64,000 bases of DNA from Pseudomonadota bacterium (GTDB taxonomy: Bacteria; Pseudomonadota; Gammaproteobacteria; Burkholderiales; SG8-39), in the NCBI GenBank assembly GCA_021811085.1, contig JAJZPQ010000011.1, positions 1 to 64,000 on the forward strand, read 5' to 3'. Of the stretch, positions 7,557 to 16,556 are shown piece by piece. Positions within the stretch are counted from its first letter, which is position 1, and each line of letters begins with the position of its first letter. A program made the position numbers and the translations under genes. The notes under the pieces are model-generated. The model was given only the letters and a program-made list of their open reading frames with translations, was not told where the DNA came from and made no database searches.

Positions 7557-9065
7557 TTAGTCTGGCTGCTTGGCCGTAGTGCTCAAATCTATTGCTTGCG
7601 GCGATAGTTTCGCAAGCTTGAATCGCTGGATCTTCTGAGTTGGCGTCTTGGGAATCAGGTCGGCGAACTCGATGTAACGTGGCACCTTGTGACGCGGTAG
7701 CGCACAGCGCAGGAAATCTGCGATATCCTGCGGCTCAATCTTGCCGCGCGCAACGATCACCAATTTGATCTCTTGCTCAAGGATTGGATCGGCGATGCCC
7801 ACTGCCGCGCAGTCGACGATCTGGGGATGCTTCAGCGCCGCCAGCTCAATCTCGACGGGTGAGATCATCTCTCCACCGCGACGAATCAACTCCTTGCTGC
7901 GCCCCTCGAAATGCAGAAACCCTTCGGTGTCGAAGCGGCCCATGTCTCCTGTGTGGAACCAGAGGTTACGGACTGCATCGAGCGTCTCCTGCGGTTTGTT
8001 GAAGTAGCCGCTGGTCATTACGTGGGGAAGCCGTGGCCGCACGGCAATCTCCCCAACGGTTCCCGTCGGAACCGCTCTGTCGTTGGCTCCGAGCACTACG
8101 ACATCGAAATCGTCTCGCACCGCCCCGACGGAGCCAACGCGGCTGCGGGCTACTGAGTTGATCGTCACCATGCCGCCGGTTTCGGTCATGCCGTAGAGCT
8201 CGTGGATCCGCACACCCAGCGTCTGGGCCAAGTCTTCCCAGACCGCGCAGGGCGCGCCTCCACCGACGCACCAGCGCAACGACGTGCCCGTAGGCTCCCG
8301 GATGATCTGCGCCAGGATGCTGAGTACGGTTCCGACATAGGTGAACCCGGTCGCGCCGTACTTCCGGACCTGATCGAGAAAGCTCGATGCGGAGAACTTC
8401 GGCACGAGGACGATGCTGCATCCCACAGTGAGCGCGGATAGCACGGAATACATCTGGGGATTTGCGTGGTGGAGCGGAAGAAAGGTGAGAATGCGGTCGT
8501 CCGCAGTAATGCCGATCGCCTCGGTGATCTTCTCCCCGATGGCGAGGTACGAGCGGTTGGGGATCACCGCTCCCTTGGGAAGGCCGGTCGTGCCGGATGT
8601 ATAGAGGATCGCCACGGGATTGCCATCCTCCCGGCCCTGCGCGGGGGTGAGCGGAAATTCCGCGACGCGCGCCACGAAGTCAGCCTCGTCCAGCATTGCG
8701 TAAATGCCGATCGCGAGGTCTGATAACTCGCGGGAGATCCGCTCGCATTCTTCGTTCTCCGCAAGAATCCACGTTGCCCCGCTCTGCCGGACGACATATC
8801 GAAGGGAATCGCCGAACAGGTCGTGGGCCACGGGAACCGCCACCGCGCCCCGAGCCGCGAGTGAAAACCAGTAGAACAGAAACAGCGGACGATTGCCCAC
8901 GGCGATCACGACACGATCGCCCGCTTCTATTCCAAGGGTGGCGATCCAGCTGGCGCCGCGCAACGCCAGTTCGCCAATCGTGCCGAAGTCCCATACGGCG
9001 TCCTCATGAAAGACGAACGGCGCCTGGGGTCGCCTTCGCGCCATGCTCAACAAGCGATCGATCAC
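7557..9065 (-). CDS. AMP-dependent acyl-CoA synthetase/ligase
   Basis: A 502-residue ANL-superfamily enzyme that would activate a carboxylic acid with ATP and CoA. Motifs in order: the P-loop-like ILYTSGTTGLPKGAV, FLPLHHANPQMYSV, HELYGMTETGGMVTINS (acid/AMP binding), WFHTGDMGRFDTEGFLHFEG, the hinge RSKELIRRGGEMISPVEIE and the C-terminal lysine segment KTPTQKIQRFKL. The length is normal. It is divergent from the cyclase-family gene, sharing a 171-base intergenic region that carries a good promoter and an inverted repeat. The substrate is not predictable; crotonobetaine/carnitine-CoA ligase-like and medium-chain types share these features. Confidence 0.93.
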   Translation of the reverse strand: MIDRLLSMARRRPQAPFVFHEDAVWDFGTIGELALRGASWIATLGIEAGDRVVIAVGNRPLFLFYWFSLAARGAVAVPVAHDLFGDSLRYVVRQSGATWILAENEECERISRELSDLAIGIYAMLDEADFVARVAEFPLTPAQGREDGNPVAILYTSGTTGLPKGAVIPNRSYLAIGEKITEAIGITADDRILTFLPLHHANPQMYSVLSALTVGCSIVLVPKFSASSFLDQVRKYGATGFTYVGTVLSILAQIIREPTGTSLRWCVGGGAPCAVWEDLAQTLGVRIHELYGMTETGGMVTINSVARSRVGSVGAVRDDFDVVVLGANDRAVPTGTVGEIAVRPRLPHVMTSGYFNKPQETLDAVRNLWFHTGDMGRFDTEGFLHFEGRSKELIRRGGEMISPVEIELAALKHPQIVDCAAVGIADPILEQEIKLVIVARGKIEPQDIADFLRCALPRHKVPRYIEFADLIPKTPTQKIQRFKLAKLSPQAIDLSTTAKQPD

Positions 9066-9133
9066 ATTGTTCTCCGCGATTCGGTAATTGAACAGCAGGA
9101 CGGTTGCATTCAGCCTGTTGAATCGTAATTCAT

Positions 9134-9166
9134 CCTGTTGACATTATAGCGCAACAGGACTATAAA
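9134..9166 (+). promoter_or_regulatory. Sigma-70 promoter overlapped by an inverted-repeat operator
   Basis: TTGACA (9138-9143) and TATAAA (9161-9166) are separated by exactly 17 bases, upstream of the cyclase gene. The repeat CCTGTTG (9134-9140) with CAACAGG (9152-9158), 11-base spacer, overlaps the -35 element and spacer. A further CCTGTTGA half-site starts at 9114. The layout suits repression by the neighbouring IclR regulator, which is inference. Confidence 0.72.
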
Positions 9167-9236
9167 TTTGAAAACCTGAAAGCTAGGGGCAGACGTACTG
9201 CATGAAGCGCCTAGGCGACAATGGGGGAGACGAAAA

Positions 9237-10277
9237 ATGGCAAGGCGCTGGGCGAGACGCCCGGAAGGGTCGACCTGGGGCGACTTCGGCGAGGACGACC
9301 AGCTCGGAAAGCTGAACCTGCTCACACCCGAAAAAGTGAAGCAAGGCATCGCCGAAGTTCGCGAGGGCCTCGCCTTCTGCCTCAGCATGCCCCTGGACTA
9401 TCCGGGCGGCGCGGTGCTCAATGCGCGTCGGCATCCGCCGAAGCTTTCCCCGACTCTGCAGGACGGCTGTCCCTGCCTCAACTTTCCCCTTTCTCGTTTG
9501 GACGGACGCAACACCGACGTTCTGTCCGACGACCAAGTGACATTGGCGCTGCAATACTCGACCCAGTGGGATTCATTCGCGCACGTGGGTGCCCGTTTCG
9601 ACGTGAGCGGCACTGGCGTCGAGGAGAAGGTCTACTACAACGGCTACCGCGCCAACGAGCACATCGTAGGTCCATTCGACTATCGCGATGGGGAGGACAT
9701 CCCCGTCGAAGGACCTTACGGGGCCCGGGCGCTGGACGTCTCCAACATGGCGCGCAAGGCAATCCAGGGGCGCGCAGTGCTGGTGGATTTGAAGAAGCAC
9801 TTTGGCCTGAATCGACACTACGTCACCTACCAGGACTTTCGGCGCGTCCTTGAACTCGACCACATCGTGGTCGAGCCGGGTGACATGCTCGTGCTGCGCA
9901 CTGGATTCACCGAAGTACTCGTGGACATGAAGCGCAAGCCCGACATCAATGTACTGAACGAAACGGCGAGCGTCCTCGATGGGCGGGATTCGGCGCTGCT
10001 GCAATGGGTGACCGACTCAGGCATCTCGGCGATCTGCGCCGACAACTATGCCGTTGAAGGTCTGCCGGCAAGGGAAGCGTTCGGCAAAAGGCCGGCCCTT
10101 CCTCTGCACCACCATTGCCTTTTCAAACTGGGCGTCCCACTCGCTGAGCTCTGGTGGTTGAAGGCCTTGGCGGACTGGCTTGGAGCGAGGGCCCGGTCAC
10201 GCTTCCTGCTTACCGCCCCGCCGTTGTACCTGCCAGGAGCAGTGGGTTCGCCAGTGACTCCTGTGGCCACCGTTTGA
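9237..10277 (+). CDS. Cyclase-family metal-dependent hydrolase (kynurenine formamidase-like)
   Basis: A 346-residue protein of the cyclase family (Pfam PF04199). It starts MARRWARRPEGSTWGDFGED with the GKLNLLTPE motif common in the longer bacterial members. The metal-binding region appears as TQWDSFAHVGARFDVSGTG with the YYNGY segment after it, a degenerate version of H-x-G-T-H-x-D. Later comes LDHIVVEPGDMLVLRTGF, the family's core strand pair, then AICADNYAVEGLP and a LPLHHHCLFKLGVPLAELWW metal/dimer region. Such enzymes hydrolyse formamides, lactones or cyclic ketones. Expressed from the 9138 promoter, opposite the acyl-CoA ligase, it may produce the acid that the ligase activates. Confidence 0.88.
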   Translation: MARRWARRPEGSTWGDFGEDDQLGKLNLLTPEKVKQGIAEVREGLAFCLSMPLDYPGGAVLNARRHPPKLSPTLQDGCPCLNFPLSRLDGRNTDVLSDDQVTLALQYSTQWDSFAHVGARFDVSGTGVEEKVYYNGYRANEHIVGPFDYRDGEDIPVEGPYGARALDVSNMARKAIQGRAVLVDLKKHFGLNRHYVTYQDFRRVLELDHIVVEPGDMLVLRTGFTEVLVDMKRKPDINVLNETASVLDGRDSALLQWVTDSGISAICADNYAVEGLPAREAFGKRPALPLHHHCLFKLGVPLAELWWLKALADWLGARARSRFLLTAPPLYLPGAVGSPVTPVATV

Positions 10278-10299
10278 AGACCTTTTCCATAAGGAAAAA

Positions 10300-10318
10300 A
10301 ATGCTTGCGCATTCTTTT
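10300..10318 (+). terminator. Weak hairpin with T-rich tail after the cyclase gene
   Basis: AATGC (10300-10304) pairs with GCATT (10309-10313) around TTGC, followed by CTTTT. The stem is short, so termination is uncertain. Confidence 0.3.
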
Positions 10319-10460
10319 CACGCGAGGCTTCGTGCCGTAGTCGGTGTTGCCGTCGCGGTTGACTGTCCTCTTTTATCCTGGTCTTCGCCGGTATGATATG
10401 CATGGTGGTCTCTGCGCAGTGTGTCGCCGCTCGGCTCCTGGCAACCATGAGGTATAAGCA

Positions 10461-11636
10461 ATGACACATGATCCGAAAATCGCCGGCAGTCTTTGGCGAC
10501 CCCATGTGGACAGCGAATTCGTGGCCGGCTTGCGCTGCTTCGCCTCCGAGCACATCGCGCCGCACGCGCAGGAAATTGATCGGCGCGATGTCTATCCGTA
10601 TAAGATCATGAAGGCGCTGGCGGCGGAGGGATACAGCACCGTGACGCTGGATCCGAAGTATGGCGGTGCGGGAAGGAGCTACAGCCACGCTGTGGCGACT
10701 TTCGAGGAGCTTTCGGTCGCAAGCGCCGCTGTCGGCATTTCACTGATCACGATTTTCCAGGCCCAGACGATGATTTGCCTGTTCGGCTCGCACAGCCTGC
10801 GCGACCGCTATCTGCCCCAGTTTCGCGAAGGCCTGCTCACATCCTACGCGTTGACCGAGGCAAACCACGGCAGCGACATTCGCCGGCTCGACACCAAGGC
10901 GCAATTTGATGGAAAAGAATGGGTGCTGACCGGGGAAAAGTCTTTTATTACCTCGGGCTCGGCCGCCGAATTCTTCGTCATCCTCGCAGAGAGCCCGAAT
11001 GGAGTTTCCGTTTTCGCAGTGCCGCGCGACATTCCGAACCTCGAGATCTACAAGGGCAACAATTCGGCGACGTTCGGCCTACGCAACGGTCCCCACATGA
11101 ACGTGCGACTCCAAGGCGTGCGGCTGCCCTCCGACCACCTCATCGGCGTGGAGGGCAAGGGCGTGCGGCAAGCGGTGACGGTTCTCGACTATTCGCGCAC
11201 ACTCGCCGGCGCGATCAGCTTGGGAATAGCCCGCGCGGCCTTCGAGGGCGCCTTGACATACGCCCGCAACCGCGTCGCGTTCGACCAGACCGTGGCCGAG
11301 TTTCAGGGCATTCAGTGGTACTTCGCAGACATGCTGACCGAGATCGACGCCGCGCGACTTTTGGTGTATGCCGCCGCGCAAGCGCTCGACCGTCACGAAG
11401 AAATCGCGCGATATTCCAGCGAAGCGAAGCTCAAGGCCTGCACCGTAGCAACCGATGTTGCGGCGAAAGCGGTGCAGATTTGCGGCGCGTACGGAGTAAC
11501 GGAAAACGCGCCCTTCGGCCGCTACCTGCGCGATGCCAAGGCCTACGAGATCGCAGGCGGCTCCGCAGAGGTGCTCAAGAATACGATCGCCAAGTATCTG
11601 GTTCGGGGACCCGTGACACCGAAAGCGCCGACATAG
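10461..11636 (+). CDS. Acyl-CoA dehydrogenase
   Basis: A 391-residue FAD enzyme that would oxidise an acyl-CoA to the 2-enoyl-CoA, passing electrons to ETF. Seen in order: an alpha-helical N-terminal domain with KYGGAGRSYSHAVATFEEL; the FAD/substrate signature YALTEANHGSDIRRLDT and WVLTGEKSFITSGSAAEFFV; the middle beta-domain with FGLRNGPHMNVRLQGVRLP; and a C-terminal helical domain with ARNRVAFDQTVAEFQGIQW, VQICGAYGVTENAPFGRYLR and AYEIAGGSAEVLKNTIAKYL. The Glu in AYEIAGG sits where short/medium-chain enzymes have the catalytic base. A promoter is not obvious in the 180-base gap before it. Confidence 0.93.
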   Translation: MTHDPKIAGSLWRPHVDSEFVAGLRCFASEHIAPHAQEIDRRDVYPYKIMKALAAEGYSTVTLDPKYGGAGRSYSHAVATFEELSVASAAVGISLITIFQAQTMICLFGSHSLRDRYLPQFREGLLTSYALTEANHGSDIRRLDTKAQFDGKEWVLTGEKSFITSGSAAEFFVILAESPNGVSVFAVPRDIPNLEIYKGNNSATFGLRNGPHMNVRLQGVRLPSDHLIGVEGKGVRQAVTVLDYSRTLAGAISLGIARAAFEGALTYARNRVAFDQTVAEFQGIQWYFADMLTEIDAARLLVYAAAQALDRHEEIARYSSEAKLKACTVATDVAAKAVQICGAYGVTENAPFGRYLRDAKAYEIAGGSAEVLKNTIAKYLVRGPVTPKAPT

Positions 11637-11865
11637 CTATGAGCCGCGAAATGCTGGAATTCACGACCACGCAAATGACCCCGCGCAGATTGTGGGTGCA
11701 TGTACTGGATCTCACGCCACCATGGCGCGTCGACAGGAAACCGATAGTGCCCTACCGATGGGATCGGCGCACGCAACGATATGTGAGCCGCTATCGGACT
11801 TTCGATCTGCATTTTACCAGACGACCATTCGACGCGCACAAGGTAACGTCCCTGAGTCTGGTTAA

Positions 11866-12033
11866 CTTAACAGAATCGTCGCGGAAAAGCTGGTGTTGGA
11901 GGAAGCAAGAAAGTTTGCACAATCGCTGTATGCGAAGCCGCCAGAAGCCCTGCACGTTGGGCGAGCGGCGTTTATGAACGGCAATGTTACCGGCTATCAT
12001 GCTCTTGATCATCGTCCGATCTCCTTTCGGTAA
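11866..12033 (+). pseudogene. Possible enoyl-CoA hydratase C-terminal remnant
   Basis: An open stretch without a start reads RIVAEKLVLEEARKFAQSLY, AKPPEALHVGRAAF and ends at a stop at 12031. The L-E-E-A-R-K-F-A-x-x-L-x-x-K-P-P-E-A pattern resembles the tail of crotonase-fold enzymes. It is weak and too short to be sure. The rest of 11637-11865 shows no gene I recognise. Confidence 0.3.
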
Positions 12034-12147
12034 CCAGACTGGTTTTGGGCAGGCTGGCATTTGACAGAGGCATTTATGTAGATAATACTTTGTTGGGACG
12101 GGCGAGGATCATTTACTTTTTTTGGTGCAACCTCCGACCACCCAGTG

Positions 12148-12357
12148 ATGAAGATGGTGACCATCATCAAGAGTATGAGCGCGCGGGAGATTTGCAATCG
12201 TTGCCCGGAAGTGAAGAAGCTACTCCGGGGTGGCGAGCTCTGGGCGGACGGATACTTTGCGAGCGCCGTGGGGAAATATGGAGACTAGAACATGGTCGGA
12301 ACGTACGTAAAGAAGCAAGTAAAAGAGTACAGCAAACGTACGAAGATCGGCAGTTAA
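12148..12357 (+). pseudogene. IS200/IS605 TnpA C-terminal remnant
   Basis: The frame reads MKMVTIIKSMSAREICNRCP, LRGGELWADGYFASAVGKYG, then an in-frame TAG after GD at about 12285, then NMVGTYVKKQVKEYSKR to a stop at 12355. This matches the C-terminal third of IS200-type HUH transposases (L-W-G-G-E-F-W-x-D-G-Y-F). The N-terminal HUH half is missing and the TAG breaks the remainder. Confidence 0.75.
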
Positions 12358-12368
12358 CTTTTTTCTAA

Positions 12369-12393
12369 TATCCCGCCGCAAGCAGCGGGGTAT
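12369..12393 (+). repeat. Hairpin at the right end of the IS200-like remnant
   Basis: CCCGC and GCGGG arms around a short loop, embedded in ATAT...GTATTTTATTTT, directly after the TnpA remnant. IS200/IS605 elements carry such subterminal hairpins; the T-rich tail could also terminate transcription. Confidence 0.5.
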
Positions 12394-12423
12394 TTTATTT
12401 TCTTAATCTTTTAGGAGGAACCA

Positions 12424-13428
12424 ATGACGAATCTGTCACGGCTCGGTGCAGCCGGTATATCTCTCGCCGTCACCTTTCTCATGGCAACCGCCGCACAGTC
12501 CCAAGAAACAATCGTCCCCCTCGCGACATGGGGTGGCGCCAATCATGTTGGCGTCCGACAGTTTGTACCGGCCCTTGAGCAGGCGCTGAAGGACGATCAG
12601 CCCAACAACATCAAGTTCCAGCATTTTCCCGGCGGCCAGATCGGCCAAGACGTAGACATGCCGGTTGGCATTCCGACGGGACGAGTGAAGTTCGCCTGGA
12701 TCACGGTCAATGGGTGGTCCGGCACGGTTCCGGATACAAAGATCATGGATGCGCCGACCGGGCTGACCATGTCACAGCTCGATGCGCTCATCGACAAGCC
12801 CAATGGTCTCATGCCTGCGTTGAAGACCAAATTCGACGCGAAGAACACCGTTTTACTTGGGCTTAGCGATCTCGGTCCCCCGGCCATCGTGTCCCGGGTG
12901 CCGGTGAAGACGCCGGGTGACCTCAAAGGCAAGAAGGTACGCGTATTCTCGGAGGGCCAGGCGCAGGCAATCCGCGCCTTTGGAGGCTCGCCGGTTACTA
13001 TCCCCTTCGCTGACGTCTATTCCGCCATGCAATACGGCACGGTTGACGCGGCCATTATTGGATTTCAAGGCGTCGACAGCCAACGTATGTATGAGGTTTC
13101 CAAGTACGTACTGGTACCGGCGGCTTATATTGGCACGACGATGATGGGTTGGGTGGCCAATAAACAATGGCTCCAGAGCCTGCCAGAGATCGATCGGAAC
13201 GCCCTGATCAAGGCCGTGGACCAAGCCTCCCATTCGAACCGTAAGGCGGTCGTCAAGGAGATCGACGACCTGACCAAGTCATACAAGGACAAGGGCATGG
13301 AGGTCACCATTCTGACGCCGGACATGCCGGAATTTGCAGCATGGAAGACTGCCACTGCGCCGCTGCTCGAAGGCATATTAAAGCGGCTCAGCCCCGACGT
13401 CTCCGCACTTTTCCTCGCCAAGCACTAG
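12424..13428 (+). CDS. TRAP transporter substrate-binding protein (DctP type)
   Basis: A 334-residue periplasmic protein, first gene of a complete TRAP operon (binding protein, small and large permease, ending at 15274). A strong Shine-Dalgarno (TAGGAGGAACC) precedes the ATG. Residues 1-27 form a Sec signal (ISLAVTFLMATAAQSQE). DctP features follow: FQHFPGGQIGQDVDMPVGIP, SRVPVKTPGDLKGKKVRVF, AFGGSPVTIPFADVYSAMQYG and VDAAIIGFQGVDS, the usual selectivity and ligand-clamp region. The ligand is unknown; TRAP systems generally carry carboxylates with Na+. The long 5' region is IS debris, so expression may start from a promoter in or near the IS remnant. Confidence 0.93.
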   Translation: MTNLSRLGAAGISLAVTFLMATAAQSQETIVPLATWGGANHVGVRQFVPALEQALKDDQPNNIKFQHFPGGQIGQDVDMPVGIPTGRVKFAWITVNGWSGTVPDTKIMDAPTGLTMSQLDALIDKPNGLMPALKTKFDAKNTVLLGLSDLGPPAIVSRVPVKTPGDLKGKKVRVFSEGQAQAIRAFGGSPVTIPFADVYSAMQYGTVDAAIIGFQGVDSQRMYEVSKYVLVPAAYIGTTMMGWVANKQWLQSLPEIDRNALIKAVDQASHSNRKAVVKEIDDLTKSYKDKGMEVTILTPDMPEFAAWKTATAPLLEGILKRLSPDVSALFLAKH

Positions 13429-13433
13429 ACGCG

Positions 13434-13982
13434 ATGTCCGGAGTCGCACAATTCACGGCGCTTGGCGCCGTGGTAACTGCGCTTGACCGCCTCGGGCGCA
13501 TCGGCGGCATGCTCGCGACAGTGATGATTTGGCTCCTCGCCATCACGGTCACCTATGACATCGCGCTCCGGAGTCTCGGCATACCAACCCTGTGGGCCGC
13601 AGAAGTCAGCATATATCTGATGGTCGCCATGGCGTTTCTAGGGGCGGGCGCGACCCAGAGCGTCGATGGGCATTTCCGAGTCACTTTCGTCCGGGATCTC
13701 TGCCCGCCGAAGGTGCGCACGTGCCTCGATATACTTTCGCTGCTGGTGGCGTTGGTTTTCGCTGTTCTATTCACGATCGGCGCTTGGGGGCTCGTGTCGT
13801 TCTCCTGGATGCTGAATTTCAAGACGTCTACGTTGCTCGAGATTCCCTTGTGGTTTCTTCAGGGGCTGATGGTGGTTGGCGGCTTCCTGCTAGCGCTGGC
13901 CACGCTCAGGGACTTGCTGCTCGTGCTCATGCACGGAAGCTCCATACGCGATAGTAAATCTGGCGCCAGCGAGGTGATCTGA
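13434..13982 (+). CDS. TRAP transporter small permease (DctQ type)
   Basis: A 182-residue inner-membrane protein with four predicted helices, starting MSGVAQFTALGAVVTALDRL; this ATG is 5 bases after the binding-protein stop. Helix 1 holds MLATVMIWLLAITVTYDIAL and helix 2 AAEVSIYLMVAMAFLGAGA. The VDGHFRVTFVRD loop is typical of DctQ, and LDILSLLVALVFAVLFTIGA and FLQGLMVVGGFLLALATLRD make the last two helices. It stabilises the large permease and contacts the binding protein. The large permease starts 3 bases after its stop. Confidence 0.9.
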   Translation: MSGVAQFTALGAVVTALDRLGRIGGMLATVMIWLLAITVTYDIALRSLGIPTLWAAEVSIYLMVAMAFLGAGATQSVDGHFRVTFVRDLCPPKVRTCLDILSLLVALVFAVLFTIGAWGLVSFSWMLNFKTSTLLEIPLWFLQGLMVVGGFLLALATLRDLLLVLMHGSSIRDSKSGASEVI

Positions 13983-13984
13983 TC

Positions 13985-15274
13985 ATGGGTGCATTCGGAC
14001 TTGGCATCGTCATCCTTTTTCTCGCTTGTCTCGCTTGCGGCGTGCCGGTCTTCATCGCGATGGGCGTCAGTGCCGTCGTCGGGAGCTATCTCTTGGGAGG
14101 CACGTCAAACCTCCTCCAAGATGCAGCTGTCGGCGCCTATGACGCGCTCAATAGCTTCGTGCTGCTGGCCGTCCCACTCTATATCCTTGCCGGTACGCTG
14201 CTGGAGCAGACCGGGCTCTCCGTCCGACTGTTCACCTTTGCGGCGTCCTTGGTGTCCGGCATCCGTGGTGGGCTCGGTGTCGCGACGGTGATCGCTTGTT
14301 CGATCTTCGCGGCGATTTCCGGCTCGAGCGTGGCAACCGCGGCAACGATAGGGCTCGTAGCCATTCCGGCGCTGTCATCCAACGGCTATTCCTTGGCGCG
14401 CGCCGGCGGCTTGGTCGCCGCGGGCGGCACCCTCGGTATCTTGATTCCGCCCTCGATTGCGTTGCTGCTCTTCGGCGTTCTGACCGATCAATCGATTGGC
14501 GCTTTATTTATCGCCGGTGTCATTCCCGGTATCGTCCTGGCCTGCCTCATGGCCCTGTACACGGCCGCTGTAAATCCACGCGACCCAAATTCCCGCAGTC
14601 CCAGCAGAGCGGAGATTCTCAGGGCGACCATTGACGCAGGTCCAATCCTGCTGCTGCCGATTTTGATCTTTACCAGTATCTATAGCGGCATAGCTACAGC
14701 CACCGAAGCCGCTGCGCTTGCGGTTAGCTATATCGTCATTGTCGGCGTCGCTTCGCGCACTCTCGGGTGGAAGCAACTGGTTCAGGCAGGGTTATCGGCC
14801 GCGCATGCGTCCGTGATGATCTTCATGCTCGTCGCCTTCGGCGCCCTCATGACCCATTTCTTCACGCTTACCGGTGTGCCCCAGGGGGTTGCCACGCTAA
14901 TCGCCAAATCGGGTCTCGGTTTTTTCGGCATCGTCACCCTGATGGTGATCTTCTATCTGATCCTGGGCATGTTCCTGGAAGCCTTGTCGATGATGCTGAT
15001 CACCATTCCGATCCTCTATCCGATCGCCAGGGCCGCTGGCATCGACCCCCTCGCCTTTGGCGTCTTCGTAGTGCTGGCGATCGAGATGGCGCAGATCACG
15101 CCGCCAGTCGGCATCAACCTTTTCACCATTTCACAGATCGGCAAGATCCCTTTCGAAAGCATCTCGAAGGCGATCATACCCTACGTCGTGCTGCTGGTGC
15201 TGATGATGTACTTTGTCGTCTACTGGCAGGATCTTGCGACCTGGCTTCCCCGAACAATGAATTATAAACAATGA
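13985..15274 (+). CDS. TRAP transporter large permease (DctM type)
   Basis: A 429-residue, about 12-helix inner-membrane carrier that forms the transport pathway. Characteristic segments: FIAMGVSAVVGSYLLGG, AVPLYILAGTLLEQTGLSVR, IFAAISGSSVATAATIGLVA (the SGSSVA motif), GYSLARAGGLVAAGGTLGIL then IPPSIALLLFG, and near the C-terminus GMFLEALSMMLITIPILYP and QITPPVGINLFTIS. The length is normal and no break is visible. It completes the three-gene TRAP operon with 12424 and 13434. Confidence 0.93.
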   Translation: MGAFGLGIVILFLACLACGVPVFIAMGVSAVVGSYLLGGTSNLLQDAAVGAYDALNSFVLLAVPLYILAGTLLEQTGLSVRLFTFAASLVSGIRGGLGVATVIACSIFAAISGSSVATAATIGLVAIPALSSNGYSLARAGGLVAAGGTLGILIPPSIALLLFGVLTDQSIGALFIAGVIPGIVLACLMALYTAAVNPRDPNSRSPSRAEILRATIDAGPILLLPILIFTSIYSGIATATEAAALAVSYIVIVGVASRTLGWKQLVQAGLSAAHASVMIFMLVAFGALMTHFFTLTGVPQGVATLIAKSGLGFFGIVTLMVIFYLILGMFLEALSMMLITIPILYPIARAAGIDPLAFGVFVVLAIEMAQITPPVGINLFTISQIGKIPFESISKAIIPYVVLLVLMMYFVVYWQDLATWLPRTMNYKQ

Positions 15275-15429
15275 CTCCAAGCGCGGTCCCTTGTGACAGC
15301 CCAGTTCTGCGGCTGGCATATGTAGATGTGGAGATCTTCGACGAGAATGACCGGCCCGTTCCAGTCGGTACATTCGGTGAGATTGTCTTGCGCCCGAAGG
15401 AGTTCCTCGCATTGTTGTTCGGTTATTAG
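15271..15429 (+). pseudogene. Internal fragment of an acyl-CoA ligase
   Basis: An ATG overlapping the DctM stop opens 52 codons that read LRLAYVDVEIFDENDRPVP then VGTFGEIVLRPKEF and stop at 15427. This is the A8-proximal region of ANL ligases (D-x-x-x-x-x-P-x-G-x-x-G-E-I-x-x-R), without the P-loop or hinge. It is a remnant, not a functional gene. Confidence 0.7.
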
Positions 15430-15466
15430 GCCAATCCGGACGCGACTTGGGCATCGTCACGTAACC

Positions 15467-16261
15467 ATGCCTGAGACCGCCGGCGGCATTCATTATGTGA
15501 TGCACGATTTTCGGCCGCCATGGGTGACCTCCGGTTTGCCAGTGGTGTTTAATCACGGCATCGGCACCAGTCTGGATATATGGGCCGAATGGGTGCCGGT
15601 GATCGCAGCGCGCCACCCGGTCTTGCGCTTCGATATGCGTGGCTTCGGGCAATCGGTCGTTCCGCCCGAGGACCATGTGTGGTCGATGCGGGAGATGGTC
15701 GAGGATTTGTGGGATGTCGCCGACACGGTCGGCTCCGGCAAGGTCCACTTGATGGGCGAGTCTTTCGGTGGAACGATCGCGCTGGCCGCTGCCGTGGCGC
15801 GACCTGAGCGGGTCGCCTCGGTGTCGATTTCGAACGCATCGTTCAAGGGACAGGGTATCGGCCAGATTCAGTTCTGGCAGAATCAGTTCGCGCAAGGCGG
15901 AATTACCGGCTGGAGCGAGCGCATGATGGACAACCGCTTCGTGCCCGGCGTCGGAGATCCGGCAGCGCTTGCGTGGTTCGCCACCGAACAAGCAAAGACC
16001 CGGCCCCATGTGGCCCTCGGGCTGGCTGGCGTGCTCGCGGAATCCGACCTGACGGAGGCTCTGAAGGGACTCGATGTCCCGGTCTCGATCGTGCTGCCGG
16101 ATTCGAGCCCGTTTGTGCCCGTGCAACACGCGGCGGAACTCCATCAAATCGCCAAACGTTCAAAACTGCGGGTCGTGCCCAACATCCGTCACGGCTTGCC
16201 GTTTGTCCACGCACGGCAGGAAGCCGAAATCCTTCTGGCCACGCTTGGCGAATATGAGTGA
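15467..16261 (+). CDS. Alpha/beta-fold hydrolase
   Basis: A 264-residue cytosolic hydrolase. The start at MPETAGGIHYVMHDF is chosen because upstream sequence belongs to the ligase remnant. Motifs: VVFNHGIGTSLDIW (oxyanion HG), LRFDMRGFGQS, the nucleophile elbow HLMGESFGGTIAL with Ser99, a late acid region SIVLPDSSPFVP and the catalytic His in NIRHGLPF. The pattern is close to 3-oxoadipate enol-lactonase-like and esterase members. With the TRAP transporter upstream it may hydrolyse an imported lactone or ester; the substrate is not deducible. Confidence 0.9.
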   Translation: MPETAGGIHYVMHDFRPPWVTSGLPVVFNHGIGTSLDIWAEWVPVIAARHPVLRFDMRGFGQSVVPPEDHVWSMREMVEDLWDVADTVGSGKVHLMGESFGGTIALAAAVARPERVASVSISNASFKGQGIGQIQFWQNQFAQGGITGWSERMMDNRFVPGVGDPAALAWFATEQAKTRPHVALGLAGVLAESDLTEALKGLDVPVSIVLPDSSPFVPVQHAAELHQIAKRSKLRVVPNIRHGLPFVHARQEAEILLATLGEYE

Positions 16262-16421
16262 TAGCGCACGGCCGGCTCGGTCTCGTCGTTGGGAGTTCTG
16301 GCGAAGGCGATCGTAGAGTTATCGGATCATATCACTCATCTTCATTTCTAGCGTTTGACAAGACGCCAGCGGATCTGCGATGTTGCCTATGGATAATCTA
16401 AAAAATTAGGAGGAGAAACTG

Positions 16422-16556
16422 ATGACCAACAATGGAAATCCGAAAACACTTGTGCCGGTCACCGGGCGGCGCGACGTGCTGCGCGCCGGCGCCTTGGGCC
16501 TCGCCGGTATCCTAGCCTTCGGCCGCGCACCGGCTTTTGCCCAGGCGACCCCGTAG
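16422..16556 (+). pseudogene. Truncated TRAP binding protein: signal peptide then stop
   Basis: Behind a very good ribosome-binding site (AGGAGGAGAAACTG) an ATG opens 44 codons. They contain a twin-arginine signal (TGRRDVLRAGALGLAGILAF, then GRAPAFAQATP), ending in TAG at 16554. In frame after the TAG comes KLVFGYAIPV and a TGA, the usual first strand of a binding protein. The mature protein is absent; sequence jumps to a DctM tail about 70 bases later, so most of a TRAP operon has been deleted. Confidence 0.75.

Noticed and set aside
10260-10295. GGTCTTCAAAC on the minus strand as a second tRNA-Sec anticodon loop
   Set aside because: The bases around it do not pair as an anticodon stem, and no acceptor or T-arm is present.
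15131-16147. A 338-codon minus-strand open frame opposite the alpha/beta hydrolase
   Set aside because: Antisense to a gene with a complete catalytic triad; no motifs of its own.
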